From: Janthinobacterium rivuli
GTDB lineage: Bacteria; Pseudomonadota; Gammaproteobacteria; Burkholderiales; Burkholderiaceae_D
Direction: 5' to 3'
DNA: 64,000 bases
NCBI RefSeq assembly: GCF_029690045.1
Contig: NZ_CP121464.1
Coordinates: 3,782,001 to 3,846,000, forward strand
Positions 28,683 through 37,284 of the stretch are shown piece by piece; within the stretch, counting starts at the first letter, position 1; the number at the start of each line of letters is the position of its first letter. The notes beneath the pieces were generated by a model that was given only the letters and a program-made list of their open reading frames with translations, made no database searches and was not told the DNA's origin. Position numbers and translations under genes: made by a program.

Positions 28683-28706
28683 CAATGCCCGGCGAACCGG
28701 GCATTG
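28683..28706. terminator. Bidirectional terminator between nsrR and actP
   Basis: A perfect 10-bp stem (CAATGCCCGG and CCGGGCATTG) with a CGAA tetraloop. It is followed by TCTCTTT on the plus strand and by TTGTTTTTG on the minus strand, so it can end both nsrR and the yjcH-actP transcript, which converge here. Confidence 0.88.
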
Positions 28707-28731
28707 TCTCTTTCAGCAACTATCTAAAACA

Positions 28732-30414
28732 TCAATGCGCGCTGGCGCCTGCCGCGCCGATGCCCGTTTCCGAACGCATTTGCTGCGCTTCGTAGCCGGC
28801 GCGGTCGATGCGCGCGCGGGGGCTCTTGTCGAGCACCGAGAACAGCCAGATGCCGACGAAGCCGGCCGTCATCGAGAACAGCGCCGGCGAGGCATACGGG
28901 AACAGCGCTTCGCCATGGCCGAGCACGTCGACCCACACGGACTTCGACACCACCGTCAGCGCGACGGCCGTGATCAAGCCGAGGAAGCCGCCGATGGTGG
29001 CGCCCCGCGTGGTGCAATCCTTCCACAGCACCGACATGAACAGCACGGGGAAGTTGGCCGAAGCGGCAATCGCGAAAGCCAGCGAGACCATGAAGGCGAT
29101 GTTCTGCTTTTCAAAGGCGATACCGAGCACCACGGCGATGATGCCCAGCACGATCGTCGTCACGCGCGACACTTTCAGTTCGTTGGCGCCCGTCGCCTTG
29201 CCCTTCTTGATGACGGTCGCATACAGATCGTGCGACACGGCCGACGCGCCCGACAGGGTCAGGCCCGCCACGACGGCGAGGATGGTGGCGAACGCGACCG
29301 CCGACATGAAGCCGAGGAAGACGTTGCCGCCCACGGCCTTGGCCAGATGCACGGCCGCCATGTTGTTACCGCCCAGCAGCTTGCCGGCGGCATCCTTGAA
29401 CTCGGGATTGGTGCTCACCAGCACGATGGCGCCAAAACCGATAATGAAGGTCAGAATGTAGAAATAGGCGATCCAGGTGGTGGCCCAGAACACGGATTTG
29501 CGCGCTTCCTTGGCGCTCGGCACCGTGAAGAAACGCATCAGGATGTGCGGCAGGCCGGCCGTGCCGAACATCAGCGCCATGCCGAAGGAGATGGCCGAGA
29601 TCGGATCCTTGATGAAGGAACCGGGGCCCATGATGGCTTCCTTGGTGGCGTGCACGTCCACCGACTTGGCGAACAGCGCTTCCGGGCTGAAGTTGAATTG
29701 CGCCAGCACGGCCACGGCCATGAAGGTGGCGCCGCCCAGCAACATCACGGCCTTGATGATCTGCACCCAGGTGGTGGCCGTCATGCCGCCGAACAGCACG
29801 TAAATCATCATCAAGGTACCGACCAGGACGACGGCGATCCAGTACTCGAGGCCGAACAGCAGCTTGATCAGCTGGCCCGCGCCCACCATCTGCGCGATCA
29901 GGTAAAACGCCACCACGACGAGCGTGCCGGAAGCGGAAAAGATGCGGATCGGCGCCTGCTTGAAACGGTAGGCGGCCACGTCGGCAAACGTGTAGCGGCC
30001 CAGGTTACGCAAGCGCTCGGCCATCAAAAAGGTGATGATGGGCCAGCCGACGAGAAAGCCGATGGCATAGATCAGGCCATCGTAGCCGTTCAAAAAGACG
30101 GCGGCGGAAATACCGAGGAACGATGCGGCCGACATATAGTCGCCGGCAATCGCCAGGCCATTCTGGAAACCCGTGATGCCGCCGCCAGCCGTGTAGAAAT
30201 CGGAAGCCGACTTGGTCTTCGCGGCCGCCCACTTGGTGATGAACAAGGTAAAAATGACGAAGGCGGCGAACATGATGATCGCCGTCCAGTTGGTCGGTTG
30301 CTTGACTGCCTGGCCCAGGTCGGCGCCGGCCGCCAGCACGCTGCTGCTGGCGCCCAGCAATGCCAATGCACTCAGGCAAGACACGCCGCGCAGCACATGC
30401 TTGGCGGCGCTCAT
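28732..30414 (-). CDS. actP: Cation/acetate symporter ActP
   Basis: A 560-residue sodium:solute symporter that imports acetate and similar short carboxylates. The sequence contains a signal-like first hydrophobic segment followed by about 13 transmembrane helices and the family texts [30 protein letters not shown] and [15 protein letters not shown]. It overlaps the preceding small membrane gene (yjcH) by 4 bp, the conserved yjcH-actP arrangement. It terminates at the hairpin at 28683. Confidence 0.95.
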   Translation of the reverse strand: MSAAKHVLRGVSCLSALALLGASSSVLAAGADLGQAVKQPTNWTAIIMFAAFVIFTLFITKWAAAKTKSASDFYTAGGGITGFQNGLAIAGDYMSAASFLGISAAVFLNGYDGLIYAIGFLVGWPIITFLMAERLRNLGRYTFADVAAYRFKQAPIRIFSASGTLVVVAFYLIAQMVGAGQLIKLLFGLEYWIAVVLVGTLMMIYVLFGGMTATTWVQIIKAVMLLGGATFMAVAVLAQFNFSPEALFAKSVDVHATKEAIMGPGSFIKDPISAISFGMALMFGTAGLPHILMRFFTVPSAKEARKSVFWATTWIAYFYILTFIIGFGAIVLVSTNPEFKDAAGKLLGGNNMAAVHLAKAVGGNVFLGFMSAVAFATILAVVAGLTLSGASAVSHDLYATVIKKGKATGANELKVSRVTTIVLGIIAVVLGIAFEKQNIAFMVSLAFAIAASANFPVLFMSVLWKDCTTRGATIGGFLGLITAVALTVVSKSVWVDVLGHGEALFPYASPALFSMTAGFVGIWLFSVLDKSPRARIDRAGYEAQQMRSETGIGAAGASAH

Positions 30415-30719
30415 GCCTGCACCCGTGCCTGGATGGCGCTGGTCAGGTCGTCGAATTGCTTGTTGGCGCGGCGCACATAGATGCCGGTGATCAGCACGGT
30501 AAACACGATGACGAACAGGCCGATCGGCATGCCCCAGGTCATCACGCCCGCGCCCGTTTTCGTGGCCAGAAATTCCTTGTTGAAGGCGATGAGCAGGATG
30601 TAGCCGTAGTACACCAGCATCATCAGGCCAGTCAGCGCCCAGCCGAAGCGGGAACGCACCTTGACCAGTTGATGATAGCTGGGGTCGCCCTTGATTTTTT
30701 GAACCAGATCGTCATGCAT
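30411..30719 (-). CDS. yjcH: YjcH family (DUF485) membrane protein
   Basis: A 102-residue inner-membrane protein of the DUF485 family, conserved partner of ActP. It has two hydrophobic segments ([20 protein letters not shown] and [19 protein letters not shown]), with the family text [14 protein letters not shown] before the first. The start at 30719 follows GGAGG with 7-nt spacing; an upstream in-frame start lacks this. The stop overlaps the actP start by 4 bp. Its exact role in acetate transport is not known. Confidence 0.9.
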   Translation of the reverse strand: MHDDLVQKIKGDPSYHQLVKVRSRFGWALTGLMMLVYYGYILLIAFNKEFLATKTGAGVMTWGMPIGLFVIVFTVLITGIYVRRANKQFDDLTSAIQARVQA

Positions 30720-30847
30720 TGTGTTGCCTCCTGTTATGTAAAAGCGTGCTCTTTTGTGCGAGCTTGGATTCACAGTACAGCGCGAGACTTACCCGCCCCT
30801 TACGGCAGCGTTTTTTCTCGCAGGGACAACACAAGGCAGGCAGAAAA

Positions 30848-32029
30848 TCAGTTCAAGGCGGCAGCCGGTCCGAAGAATTCATGGTGCGTCTGCTGTTCCG
30901 GCACGCCCAGTTCGCGCAGGTATTGCTTGACGGCCCGCATGAATGGCTGCGGTCCCAGGAAATAGGCATCGACGTCGCGCGAGGCCGGCAGCCAGTGATT
31001 CAATTGCTCTTTATTCAGCAAGCCGACGGCGTCCGGCGCGTCGTGTTCACCACCATGTTCCGCGTAGCAGTAAAAGCGCTGCAACTGCGGGTGCTGCGCG
31101 GCCAGCTCGTCGATCTGCGCGCGGAACGCGTGCACGCCGTGGTGGCGCGCCGCGTGGATGAAATGCACGGGACGCTTGCCGCGCAGGGCCTCCGTCAGCA
31201 TGGCCAGGGTCGGCGTGATGCCCACGCCGCCGCTGATCAGCACCAGCGGCTTGTCGCCATCGCGCAGCACGAAGTCGCCCGATGGCGGCGTCAGCTGCAC
31301 CGTGTCGCCTGCCTGCACATTATCGTGGAAGAATGTCGACACCTTGCCGCCCGCTTCGCGCTTGACGCTGATGCGGTAGGTCTGGCCATTGCTGGCGGCG
31401 GACAAGGAATACTGGCGGCGCATGGGCACGCCATCGACCGTGGCCACCACGCCGATGTACTGGCCTGGCGCAAAGTCAAGCACGGGCTGGCCATCGGCGG
31501 GCGCCAGCAGGAAGGAGGTGATCTCTTCGCTTTCCACCGTCTTGCTGCGCACTAAAAAGTCGCGCGCGCCGCTCCAGCCACCCGGCGCGGCCGCCTGCGC
31601 CTTGTAGATGCGCCCTTCTTCGCCCGCCAAAATATCTGCCAGCTGGCCATAAGCCGCGCCCCAGGCATCGATGACGGCGTCGCTGGCCACTTGTTCACCC
31701 AGCACTTCGCGGATCGCCTGCAGCAGGCTGGCACCGACCAGCGGATAGTGCTCGGCGCGGATCTGCAGGGCCACGTGTTTGTTGACGATGATCGATACGA
31801 GGTCACCGAGCGCATCGAGTTGATCGATATGTTTGGCATACATCAGCACGCCATTCGCCAGCGCGCGCTGCTGGTCGCCGCTGTGCTGGTGCGCCTGGTT
31901 AAAGTACGGCAGCACTTCCGGATGGTCGCGGAACAGATTCTTGTAGAAGTGGCGCGTCAGCGCTTCACCGCCCTGCTCGAGGATGGGGACGGTGGCCGTG
32001 ATGATGGCGCGTTGTTCTTGGGTCAGCAT
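30848..32029 (-). CDS. hmp: Flavohaemoglobin (nitric oxide dioxygenase)
   Basis: Detoxifies nitric oxide to nitrate using O2 and NAD(P)H. The 393-residue protein has an N-terminal globin domain with proximal His85 (VNKHVAL) and distal Tyr29 (HFYKNL), a FAD-binding domain (about 150-255; PMRRQYSLSAAS), and an NAD domain (LVLISGGVGITP). Length and layout match Hmp. It lies 32 bp after the hemerythrin gene, and a candidate NsrR operator is at the promoter of that gene, so the two would be induced together by NO. Confidence 0.97.
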   Translation of the reverse strand: MLTQEQRAIITATVPILEQGGEALTRHFYKNLFRDHPEVLPYFNQAHQHSGDQQRALANGVLMYAKHIDQLDALGDLVSIIVNKHVALQIRAEHYPLVGASLLQAIREVLGEQVASDAVIDAWGAAYGQLADILAGEEGRIYKAQAAAPGGWSGARDFLVRSKTVESEEITSFLLAPADGQPVLDFAPGQYIGVVATVDGVPMRRQYSLSAASNGQTYRISVKREAGGKVSTFFHDNVQAGDTVQLTPPSGDFVLRDGDKPLVLISGGVGITPTLAMLTEALRGKRPVHFIHAARHHGVHAFRAQIDELAAQHPQLQRFYCYAEHGGEHDAPDAVGLLNKEQLNHWLPASRDVDAYFLGPQPFMRAVKQYLRELGVPEQQTHHEFFGPAAALN

Positions 32030-32061
32030 GTGGAACTCCTGTGAGAATGTAAGTAATCGGT

Positions 32062-32475
32062 CTAGGCCAGCGTCTCTACGGCTGGATATAACTCATGGTC
32101 TTCGCGCCGCATGCGCTGGAACAGCGCGTGCAGGACGGTATTGGCTTCGCTGCGAAAGGCTTCGGGTTCCGCTTCCAGGCGCACTGGCGTATTCCAGCGG
32201 CCGGCGAAATCGAGGTAGGCGCCGGCGATGCCGTGCATTTCGTTTTCGTACTGGCGTCCCAGTTGTGCCACCTTGGCCACGCCGGACGCTTGCGCGGCCG
32301 GATACAGGTAGCGCTGCTCGACGGCCAGGTGCAGCTTGATCAAGCCGCTCATGGCGATGATCTGTTCGGCAATGGCCTGTGCCTGCGCGGCCACACCGCC
32401 GCGCGCCAACTGGCGCAAGTCGTCGATGGCGGCCAGGATGTCCAGGTGCTGCTGTTTGAATTTGTCGATATTCAT
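32062..32475 (-). CDS. Hemerythrin-domain protein
   Basis: A 137-residue four-helix protein of the hemerythrin/HHE family. Candidate diiron ligands: His10 (KQQHLD), His53 and Glu57 (KLHLAVEQRYL), His81 (NEMHGI) and His125-Glu (REDHELYP). Such proteins bind oxygen or NO, or repair iron-sulfur clusters, by analogy with YtfE/RIC, but this protein is shorter than YtfE and lacks its N-terminal domain. Operon with hmp, under a candidate NsrR site. A role in NO handling is inferred from context. Confidence 0.8.
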   Translation of the reverse strand: MNIDKFKQQHLDILAAIDDLRQLARGGVAAQAQAIAEQIIAMSGLIKLHLAVEQRYLYPAAQASGVAKVAQLGRQYENEMHGIAGAYLDFAGRWNTPVRLEAEPEAFRSEANTVLHALFQRMRREDHELYPAVETLA

Positions 32476-32502
32476 GGCGTGTTTCTCTTGTTGAGTGTTG
32501 CC

Positions 32503-32531
32503 AGTGTAGCGGAATTCGCTTAAACATGCAA
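32503..32531 (-). promoter_or_regulatory. Candidate promoter of the hemerythrin-hmp operon
   Basis: On the minus strand TTGCAT (32531-32526) and TACACT (32508-32503) are separated by 17 bp. The -35 element is inside the candidate NsrR operator, so binding would block polymerase. Match to consensus is modest. Confidence 0.45.
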
Positions 32532-32542
32532 ATTACATGCAT
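32526..32542. promoter_or_regulatory. Candidate NsrR operator
   Basis: ATGCAAATTACATGCAT has the ATGYA-N7-TRCAT layout of NsrR sites (consensus with two inverted ATGCA half-sites). It is 50 bp upstream of the hemerythrin start and covers the -35 element of that operon. The gene for NsrR is about 4 kb away. The same 210-bp region also carries the upstream part of the divergent stressosome operon. Confidence 0.6.
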
Positions 32543-32688
32543 CTTTAAATGGCCAGTATTTCATACTGACATGGCCACTATGTGCGGCATGGAACACAAG
32601 CTGCGGCCATGTCTGCCTATAATTTCTTCATCACAGCGCGGGCCCGTTTGCGGCCGTGCCGCAACCCCCACTCCAGCCAAGGATGAGC

Positions 32689-33567
32689 ATGAAAAACAAG
32701 ACGGGCACAGGCCAGGCGCAGCAACTGGCCGGCATCATCAACGAGCACCACACGGAACTGCTGGACGGCTGGATGGCCGGCCTGATCGCCCGCCTGGTGC
32801 GGCGCGACAAGATCGCCGAAAACGAGCTGCGCCAGCAGGCATCGCAATTGCTGCCGCTGCTGGCGGGCGCGCTGGAAAGCGGCGACTCGTTCGATCTCGA
32901 AGGCGGCGCCTGGGACGATACGCGCCAGCTGCTCGCGGAAATATCGCAGTCGCGCGTGCGCCAGGGCTATTCGCCGATCGACACGGCCAGCTTCATGTTC
33001 GCCCTGAAGGAGCCGCTGTTCGGCTACCTGCGCAAGGCAATCACGGCGCAGCCGGAGCAGCTGGGCGACGCCATCGTCAGCACCAGCAAACTGTTCGACG
33101 AACTGGGCCTGCTGACCATCGCCATCTACCAGAAGGCGCGCGAACAGGTGATATTGCGCCAGCAGCAGGAATTGCTGGAGCTGTCCACGCCCGTGGTGCA
33201 GCTGTGGCAAAACGTGCTGGCCCTGCCCCTGATCGGCACGCTCGACAGCGCCCGCACGCAGGTGGTGATGGAAAGCCTGCTGCAAAAGATCGTCGACACG
33301 GGCGCCCTGATCGCCATCATCGACATCACGGGCGTGCCGACCGTCGACACCTTGGTGGCGCAGCACCTGCTGAAAACCATCGCCGCCGCGCGCCTGATGG
33401 GCGCCGACTGCATCATCAGCGGCATCCGCCCGCAGATCGCGCAAACCATCGTGCATCTGGGCGTCAACCTGGAAGACGTGATGACCAAGGCCACCCTGGC
33501 CGACGCCTTCGTCGTGGCCCTGAAACGCACGGGCTCCAGCATCACCTACCAGCAGCAACAACACTGA
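32689..33567 (+). CDS. rsbR: RsbR-like stressosome scaffold protein
   Basis: A 292-residue protein with an N-terminal helical globin-like sensor (about 1-165) and a C-terminal STAS domain (about 190-285). The STAS part follows Bacillus RsbRA closely: IDITGVPTVDT and IRPQIAQTIVHLG, so the RsbT-phosphorylated threonines (in ITGVPT and QTIV) are present. RsbR and RsbS form the large stressosome shell that traps RsbT until stress. The ATG at 32689 is chosen because AAGG lies 6 nt upstream; two further in-frame ATGs just before it are possible. It is the first gene of a six-gene cluster. No haem ligand can be assigned, so the stimulus is open. Confidence 0.9.
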   Translation: MKNKTGTGQAQQLAGIINEHHTELLDGWMAGLIARLVRRDKIAENELRQQASQLLPLLAGALESGDSFDLEGGAWDDTRQLLAEISQSRVRQGYSPIDTASFMFALKEPLFGYLRKAITAQPEQLGDAIVSTSKLFDELGLLTIAIYQKAREQVILRQQQELLELSTPVVQLWQNVLALPLIGTLDSARTQVVMESLLQKIVDTGALIAIIDITGVPTVDTLVAQHLLKTIAAARLMGADCIISGIRPQIAQTIVHLGVNLEDVMTKATLADAFVVALKRTGSSITYQQQQH

Positions 33568-33574
33568 GGCGCCT

Positions 33575-33937
33575 ATGGATAGAATCCCCATTTTACGCAT
33601 GGGCCGGCTGCTGCTGGTGACGATCCAGGTGGACATGCATGACCGCCTGGCGATGACCTTGCAGGACGACCTGACCACCCGCATCGTGACGGACCGCGCC
33701 ACGGGCGTGCTGATCGACATTTCCGCGCTCGACATCGTCGACTCCTTCATCGGCCGCATGATCAGCAACACGGCGGCGATGGCGAAGATCCTCGATGCGC
33801 ACACCGTCGTCGTCGGCATGCAGCCGGCCGTCGCCATCACCCTGGTGGAACTGGGCCTGACCCTGGAAGGCGTGAGCACGGCGCTCAACGTGGAACGGGG
33901 CATCAAGCTGCTGGAACGGGACGGCGCATGCGCATGA
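33575..33937 (+). CDS. rsbS: RsbS-like stressosome protein
   Basis: A 120-residue stand-alone STAS-domain protein. It matches Bacillus RsbS (LLLVTIQVDM at the start; DIVDSFIGRM; GMQPAVAITLVELGLTLEGVSTALNVERG). Ser57 in VDSFIG corresponds to the residue phosphorylated by RsbT to release it from the stressosome. The gene lies 7 bp after rsbR. Confidence 0.92.
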   Translation: MDRIPILRMGRLLLVTIQVDMHDRLAMTLQDDLTTRIVTDRATGVLIDISALDIVDSFIGRMISNTAAMAKILDAHTVVVGMQPAVAITLVELGLTLEGVSTALNVERGIKLLERDGACA

Positions 33938-33947
33938 CGGGGGCGCC

Positions 33948-34382
33948 ATGCTAGGCGCGCAGGCACAGGCAGGGGTGCAACAGGCGCAGCAGATCCTGCC
34001 CCTGCACAGCGACGAAGACGTCGTGCGGCTGCGCAAGCAGGTACGCGACAGCATGGTCGCCATGGGATTTGGCCTGATCGAACAGACCAAGATCATCACG
34101 GCGGCCAGCGAACTGGCGCGCAACACCCTGCGCTACGGCGGCGGCGGCGAAGCGCGCATCGCGCGCGTCTGCGATGGCGCGCGGCAGGGACTGGAACTGC
34201 GCTTTGTCGATGCGGGACCGGGCATCGACGATATCCCCCTGGCGCTGACCGATGGCTATACCAGCGGCGGCGGACTGGGACTGGGGCTGGGCGGCGCCAA
34301 GCGCCTGGCCGACGCATTTCACATCGACACGGCGCCCGGCGCGGGCACCACCGTCACCATCGCGAAATGGAAGCTGTTTTGA
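33948..34382 (+). CDS. rsbT: RsbT-like switch kinase
   Basis: A 144-residue GHKL (HATPase_c) protein. The N-box ASELARNTLRYGGGG, the Mg/ATP motif DAGPGIDD and the lid GGGLGLGLGGAKRLAD agree with RsbT, the serine/threonine kinase that phosphorylates RsbS and RsbR and is then released to act on a partner. In Bacillus the partner is the RsbU phosphatase, which is absent here. The gene overlaps the next by 16 bp. The N-terminal ten residues are Ala/Gln-rich and may be an extension. Confidence 0.9.
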   Translation: MLGAQAQAGVQQAQQILPLHSDEDVVRLRKQVRDSMVAMGFGLIEQTKIITAASELARNTLRYGGGGEARIARVCDGARQGLELRFVDAGPGIDDIPLALTDGYTSGGGLGLGLGGAKRLADAFHIDTAPGAGTTVTIAKWKLF

Positions 34383-35464
34383 ACCACATCGAGCAAGCCC
34401 CTGACATAGCCAGGCAACGCAGTTTTCCCATCAGCGAGCCGAGCGAGATCGCCGCGGCCCGGCGCGCCGGCAACGAACTGGCGCGGCGCATCGGCTTCGA
34501 CGACGTGCGCACGGGCCAGCTGGCCATCATCATCAGCGAAGCGGCGACCAACATCGTCAAGCATGCGCAACGCGGCGAGATCCTGCTGCGCAAGGTGCTG
34601 CGCGGCGGCACCAGCGGCATCGAGGTGCTGGCCATCGACAACGGCCCCGGCATGGGCAATGTACGCCAGCACATGGCCGATGGCCATTCCACCACGGGCA
34701 CCTACGGCGTGGGGTTGGGCGCGATACGCCGCCTGGGTCAGGAATTCGACCTGTACACGGCGCCCGGCAAGGGCACGGTGCTGATGGTGGTGGTCTGGGG
34801 ACAGCATGCCAGTAGCGCCATTCCCGCCCATCCGAACTGGCAGGTCGGCGCCGTGTGCCTGCCGCTGCCCTCGGAACAGGTGTGCGGCGACGCCTGGAAC
34901 GTGGTCTGCGAAGGCCATGAACTGAGCTTGCTGGTGGCCGATGGGCTGGGTCACGGCCCGCTGGCGGCGCGCGCCTCGGAACGCGCCAGCGCCTTGCTGG
35001 AAACTGACACACCCGGCTTGCCGCCCCTGCCCGCCCCCTTCATCGAACTGGCCCACGGCGCCCTGCGCACGACGCGCGGCGCGGCCCTGGCGGTGGCGCA
35101 CATCGACAGCGCGCGCCGCGAATTGCGCTTTGCGGGCGTAGGCAACATCGCCGCCTGCGCCTTCGATGCGCAGCAGCGCCGGCATCTGCTGTCGCATAAC
35201 GGCATCGTCGGCAGCAACCTGCGCAAGGTGCAGGAATTCTGCTATCCGTGGCAGCTGGGCGCGACCTTGATCATGCACTCGGACGGCTTGCACACGCGCT
35301 GGGACCTGGAACAGTATCCGGGCCTGGTGCATTGCCACCCCAGCCTCGTCGCCGCCGTGCTGTACCGCGATTTTGCGCGCGGGCGCGACGACGTCACGGT
35401 GGTGGTGCTGCGCGAACACGAGGAGCACCTGCCGGCCGGTACGGAAAGGAGCGAAACAACATGA
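34367..35464 (+). CDS. ATPase-PP2C fusion phosphatase (RsbX-like)
   Basis: A 365-residue protein with two parts. Residues 15-150 form a GHKL ATPase domain like RsbT/RsbW (SEAATNIVKHA, IDNGPGMG, GTYGVGLGAIRR). Residues about 165-355 form a SpoIIE/PP2C phosphatase domain (GDAWNVV, LLVADGLGHGP, GVGNIAAC, MHSDGLHTRW, GRDDVTVVVLR) whose metal-binding Asp residues look intact. RsbX in Bacillus resets the stressosome by dephosphorylating RsbR and RsbS but has only the phosphatase domain, so this fusion is notable. It overlaps rsbT by 16 bp and the next gene by 4 bp. Confidence 0.88.
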   Translation: MEAVLNHIEQAPDIARQRSFPISEPSEIAAARRAGNELARRIGFDDVRTGQLAIIISEAATNIVKHAQRGEILLRKVLRGGTSGIEVLAIDNGPGMGNVRQHMADGHSTTGTYGVGLGAIRRLGQEFDLYTAPGKGTVLMVVVWGQHASSAIPAHPNWQVGAVCLPLPSEQVCGDAWNVVCEGHELSLLVADGLGHGPLAARASERASALLETDTPGLPPLPAPFIELAHGALRTTRGAALAVAHIDSARRELRFAGVGNIAACAFDAQQRRHLLSHNGIVGSNLRKVQEFCYPWQLGATLIMHSDGLHTRWDLEQYPGLVHCHPSLVAAVLYRDFARGRDDVTVVVLREHEEHLPAGTERSETT

Positions 35465-37284
35465 CGCAACGCATATTGACGGCCCATATCGGCAGCGAAC
35501 TCGATGTGGTGGGAGCGCGCCAGCGCGCGCGCCAAATCGCCGCCCTGTGCGGCTTCGGCGTGCAGGACCAGGTGCGCATCGCCACGGCCGTGTCGGAACT
35601 GGCGCGCAACGTCTACAACTACGCCGGCAGCGGCAAGGTGCATTTCGCCATCGATGGCCAGACGGCGCCGCAGGTGCTCAGCATCCGCATCGAAGACCAG
35701 GGCCCCGGCATCGCGCAGCTCGACCGCATATTCGCCGGCACCTACCGCTCACCCACGGGCATGGGCCTGGGCATTCTGGGCGCCCAGCGCCTGATGGACC
35801 GCTGCCATATCCACAGCACGCCCGGCGACGGCACGCACATCACGCTGCACAAGCTGTTCCCGCGCGACGCTCCCCTGCTCGACGGCAGCATGATCGGCAC
35901 GCTGTCCGGCAGCCTGCAGGCGCTGCCATCGGATATCACGCTGTCCGAAGTGCAGCAGCAGAACCGCGAACTATTGACCACCCTGGCCGAACTGAAGACA
36001 CGCCAGGACGACCTGCTGCAACTGACGCGCGAACTGGAAGACACCAACCGTGGCGTGGTGGCGCTGTTCGCGGAACTCGACGAAAAAGCCGACCACCTGC
36101 GCCGCGCCGACCAGATGAAATCGCGCTTCCTGTCGAACATGAGCCATGAATTCCGCACGCCGCTCAGCTCCATCCGCGCCCTGTCCAAGCTGCTGCTCGA
36201 CCGCATCGACGGCGAGCTGTCCGAGGAGCAGGAAAAGCAGGTGCTGTTCATCCTGCAAAGCGCCGTCAGCCTGAGCGACCTGGTGAACGACCTGCTGGAC
36301 CTGGCCAAGATCGAGGCGGGCAAGGTCGACGTGCACGCCAACAGTTTTCAGGTGGCCGACCTGTTCAGCGCCCTGCGCGGCATGCTGCGTCCGCTGCTGG
36401 TGTCCGAATCGCTCACCCTGACCTTCATCGATCCCGACCCGGCGCTGCATATCCATACGGACGAAGGCAAGCTGTCGCAAATCCTGCGCAACTTCATCGC
36501 CAACGCCCTGAAGTTCACGGAAGCGGGCGCCATCATCGTCAGCGCCACGAGCTTGCCGGAGCAGGATGCCATCCGCTTTTCCGTCTCCGACACGGGCCTG
36601 GGCATCGCCGCCGAAGACGTGCAGCTGATCTTCGAGGAATTCAGCCAGGTGGAAAACCACATGCAGCGCAAGGTCAAGGGCACGGGCCTGGGCCTGCCCC
36701 TGTGCCGCAACCTGGCCACCCTGCTCAATGGCACGGTGAGCGTGGAAAGCACGCCTGGCGAGGGCTCGCTGTTTTCCGTCGTCCTGCCCACCAGCTACCA
36801 TGCGCCCGAAGGCAGCCTGCCGCCCAGCGCGCCGGCCAACGACAATGGCAACGACCAGCGCATCGGCGTGCTGGTGGTGGAAGACAATCCGCCCGTGCGC
36901 CTGCTGTATGAAAAATTTTTGGCCGGCAGCGAATTTCGCGTCGTTCCCGCGCGCAGCGTGCGCGAGGCGCAGGAGCGCTGGGAACAGCAGCGTCCCGCCG
37001 CCGTCATCCTCGACATCATGCTGCACGGCGAAACGGCCTGGCACTGGCTGGCCGAGCTGAAAAACGACCCGCTGCGGCGCCAGGTGCCCGTCATCGTCGC
37101 CACCGAAATCGACGACGTGCGCAAGGGCCTGGCCCTGGGCGCCGACGCCTACTACGTCAAGCCGCTGTCGCGCCAGCAATTGCTGGCGACCCTGCGCGCG
37201 CTGATCGGCAATACACACCACCGGCAAGAGCCGGTTCCGCCGCAAGGCACAACCACCTGGGACAATGCGCATGCTACCGGATAA
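35461..37284 (+). CDS. Hybrid histidine kinase with N-terminal RsbT-like ATPase domain
   Basis: A 607-residue soluble protein without membrane helices. Order: an RsbT-like HATPase domain (about 1-135: AVSELARNVYNYAGSG, IEDQGPGIAQ, GMGLGILGAQRLMDR); a coiled-coil region (about 160-220, QQNRELLTTLAELKTRQDDL); HisKA with acceptor His229 in NMSHEFRTPLSS; the kinase HATPase (NFIANALKFTEAG ... GTGLGLPLCRNL); and a receiver (about 465-585, AVILDIMLHG, Lys in YYVKPLS). The start is fixed by overlap with the preceding stop and by the RsbT-like domain starting at once. It is a direct candidate for linking the stressosome to phosphorelay output. Confidence 0.9.
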   Translation: MTQRILTAHIGSELDVVGARQRARQIAALCGFGVQDQVRIATAVSELARNVYNYAGSGKVHFAIDGQTAPQVLSIRIEDQGPGIAQLDRIFAGTYRSPTGMGLGILGAQRLMDRCHIHSTPGDGTHITLHKLFPRDAPLLDGSMIGTLSGSLQALPSDITLSEVQQQNRELLTTLAELKTRQDDLLQLTRELEDTNRGVVALFAELDEKADHLRRADQMKSRFLSNMSHEFRTPLSSIRALSKLLLDRIDGELSEEQEKQVLFILQSAVSLSDLVNDLLDLAKIEAGKVDVHANSFQVADLFSALRGMLRPLLVSESLTLTFIDPDPALHIHTDEGKLSQILRNFIANALKFTEAGAIIVSATSLPEQDAIRFSVSDTGLGIAAEDVQLIFEEFSQVENHMQRKVKGTGLGLPLCRNLATLLNGTVSVESTPGEGSLFSVVLPTSYHAPEGSLPPSAPANDNGNDQRIGVLVVEDNPPVRLLYEKFLAGSEFRVVPARSVREAQERWEQQRPAAVILDIMLHGETAWHWLAELKNDPLRRQVPVIVATEIDDVRKGLALGADAYYVKPLSRQQLLATLRALIGNTHHRQEPVPPQGTTTWDNAHATG

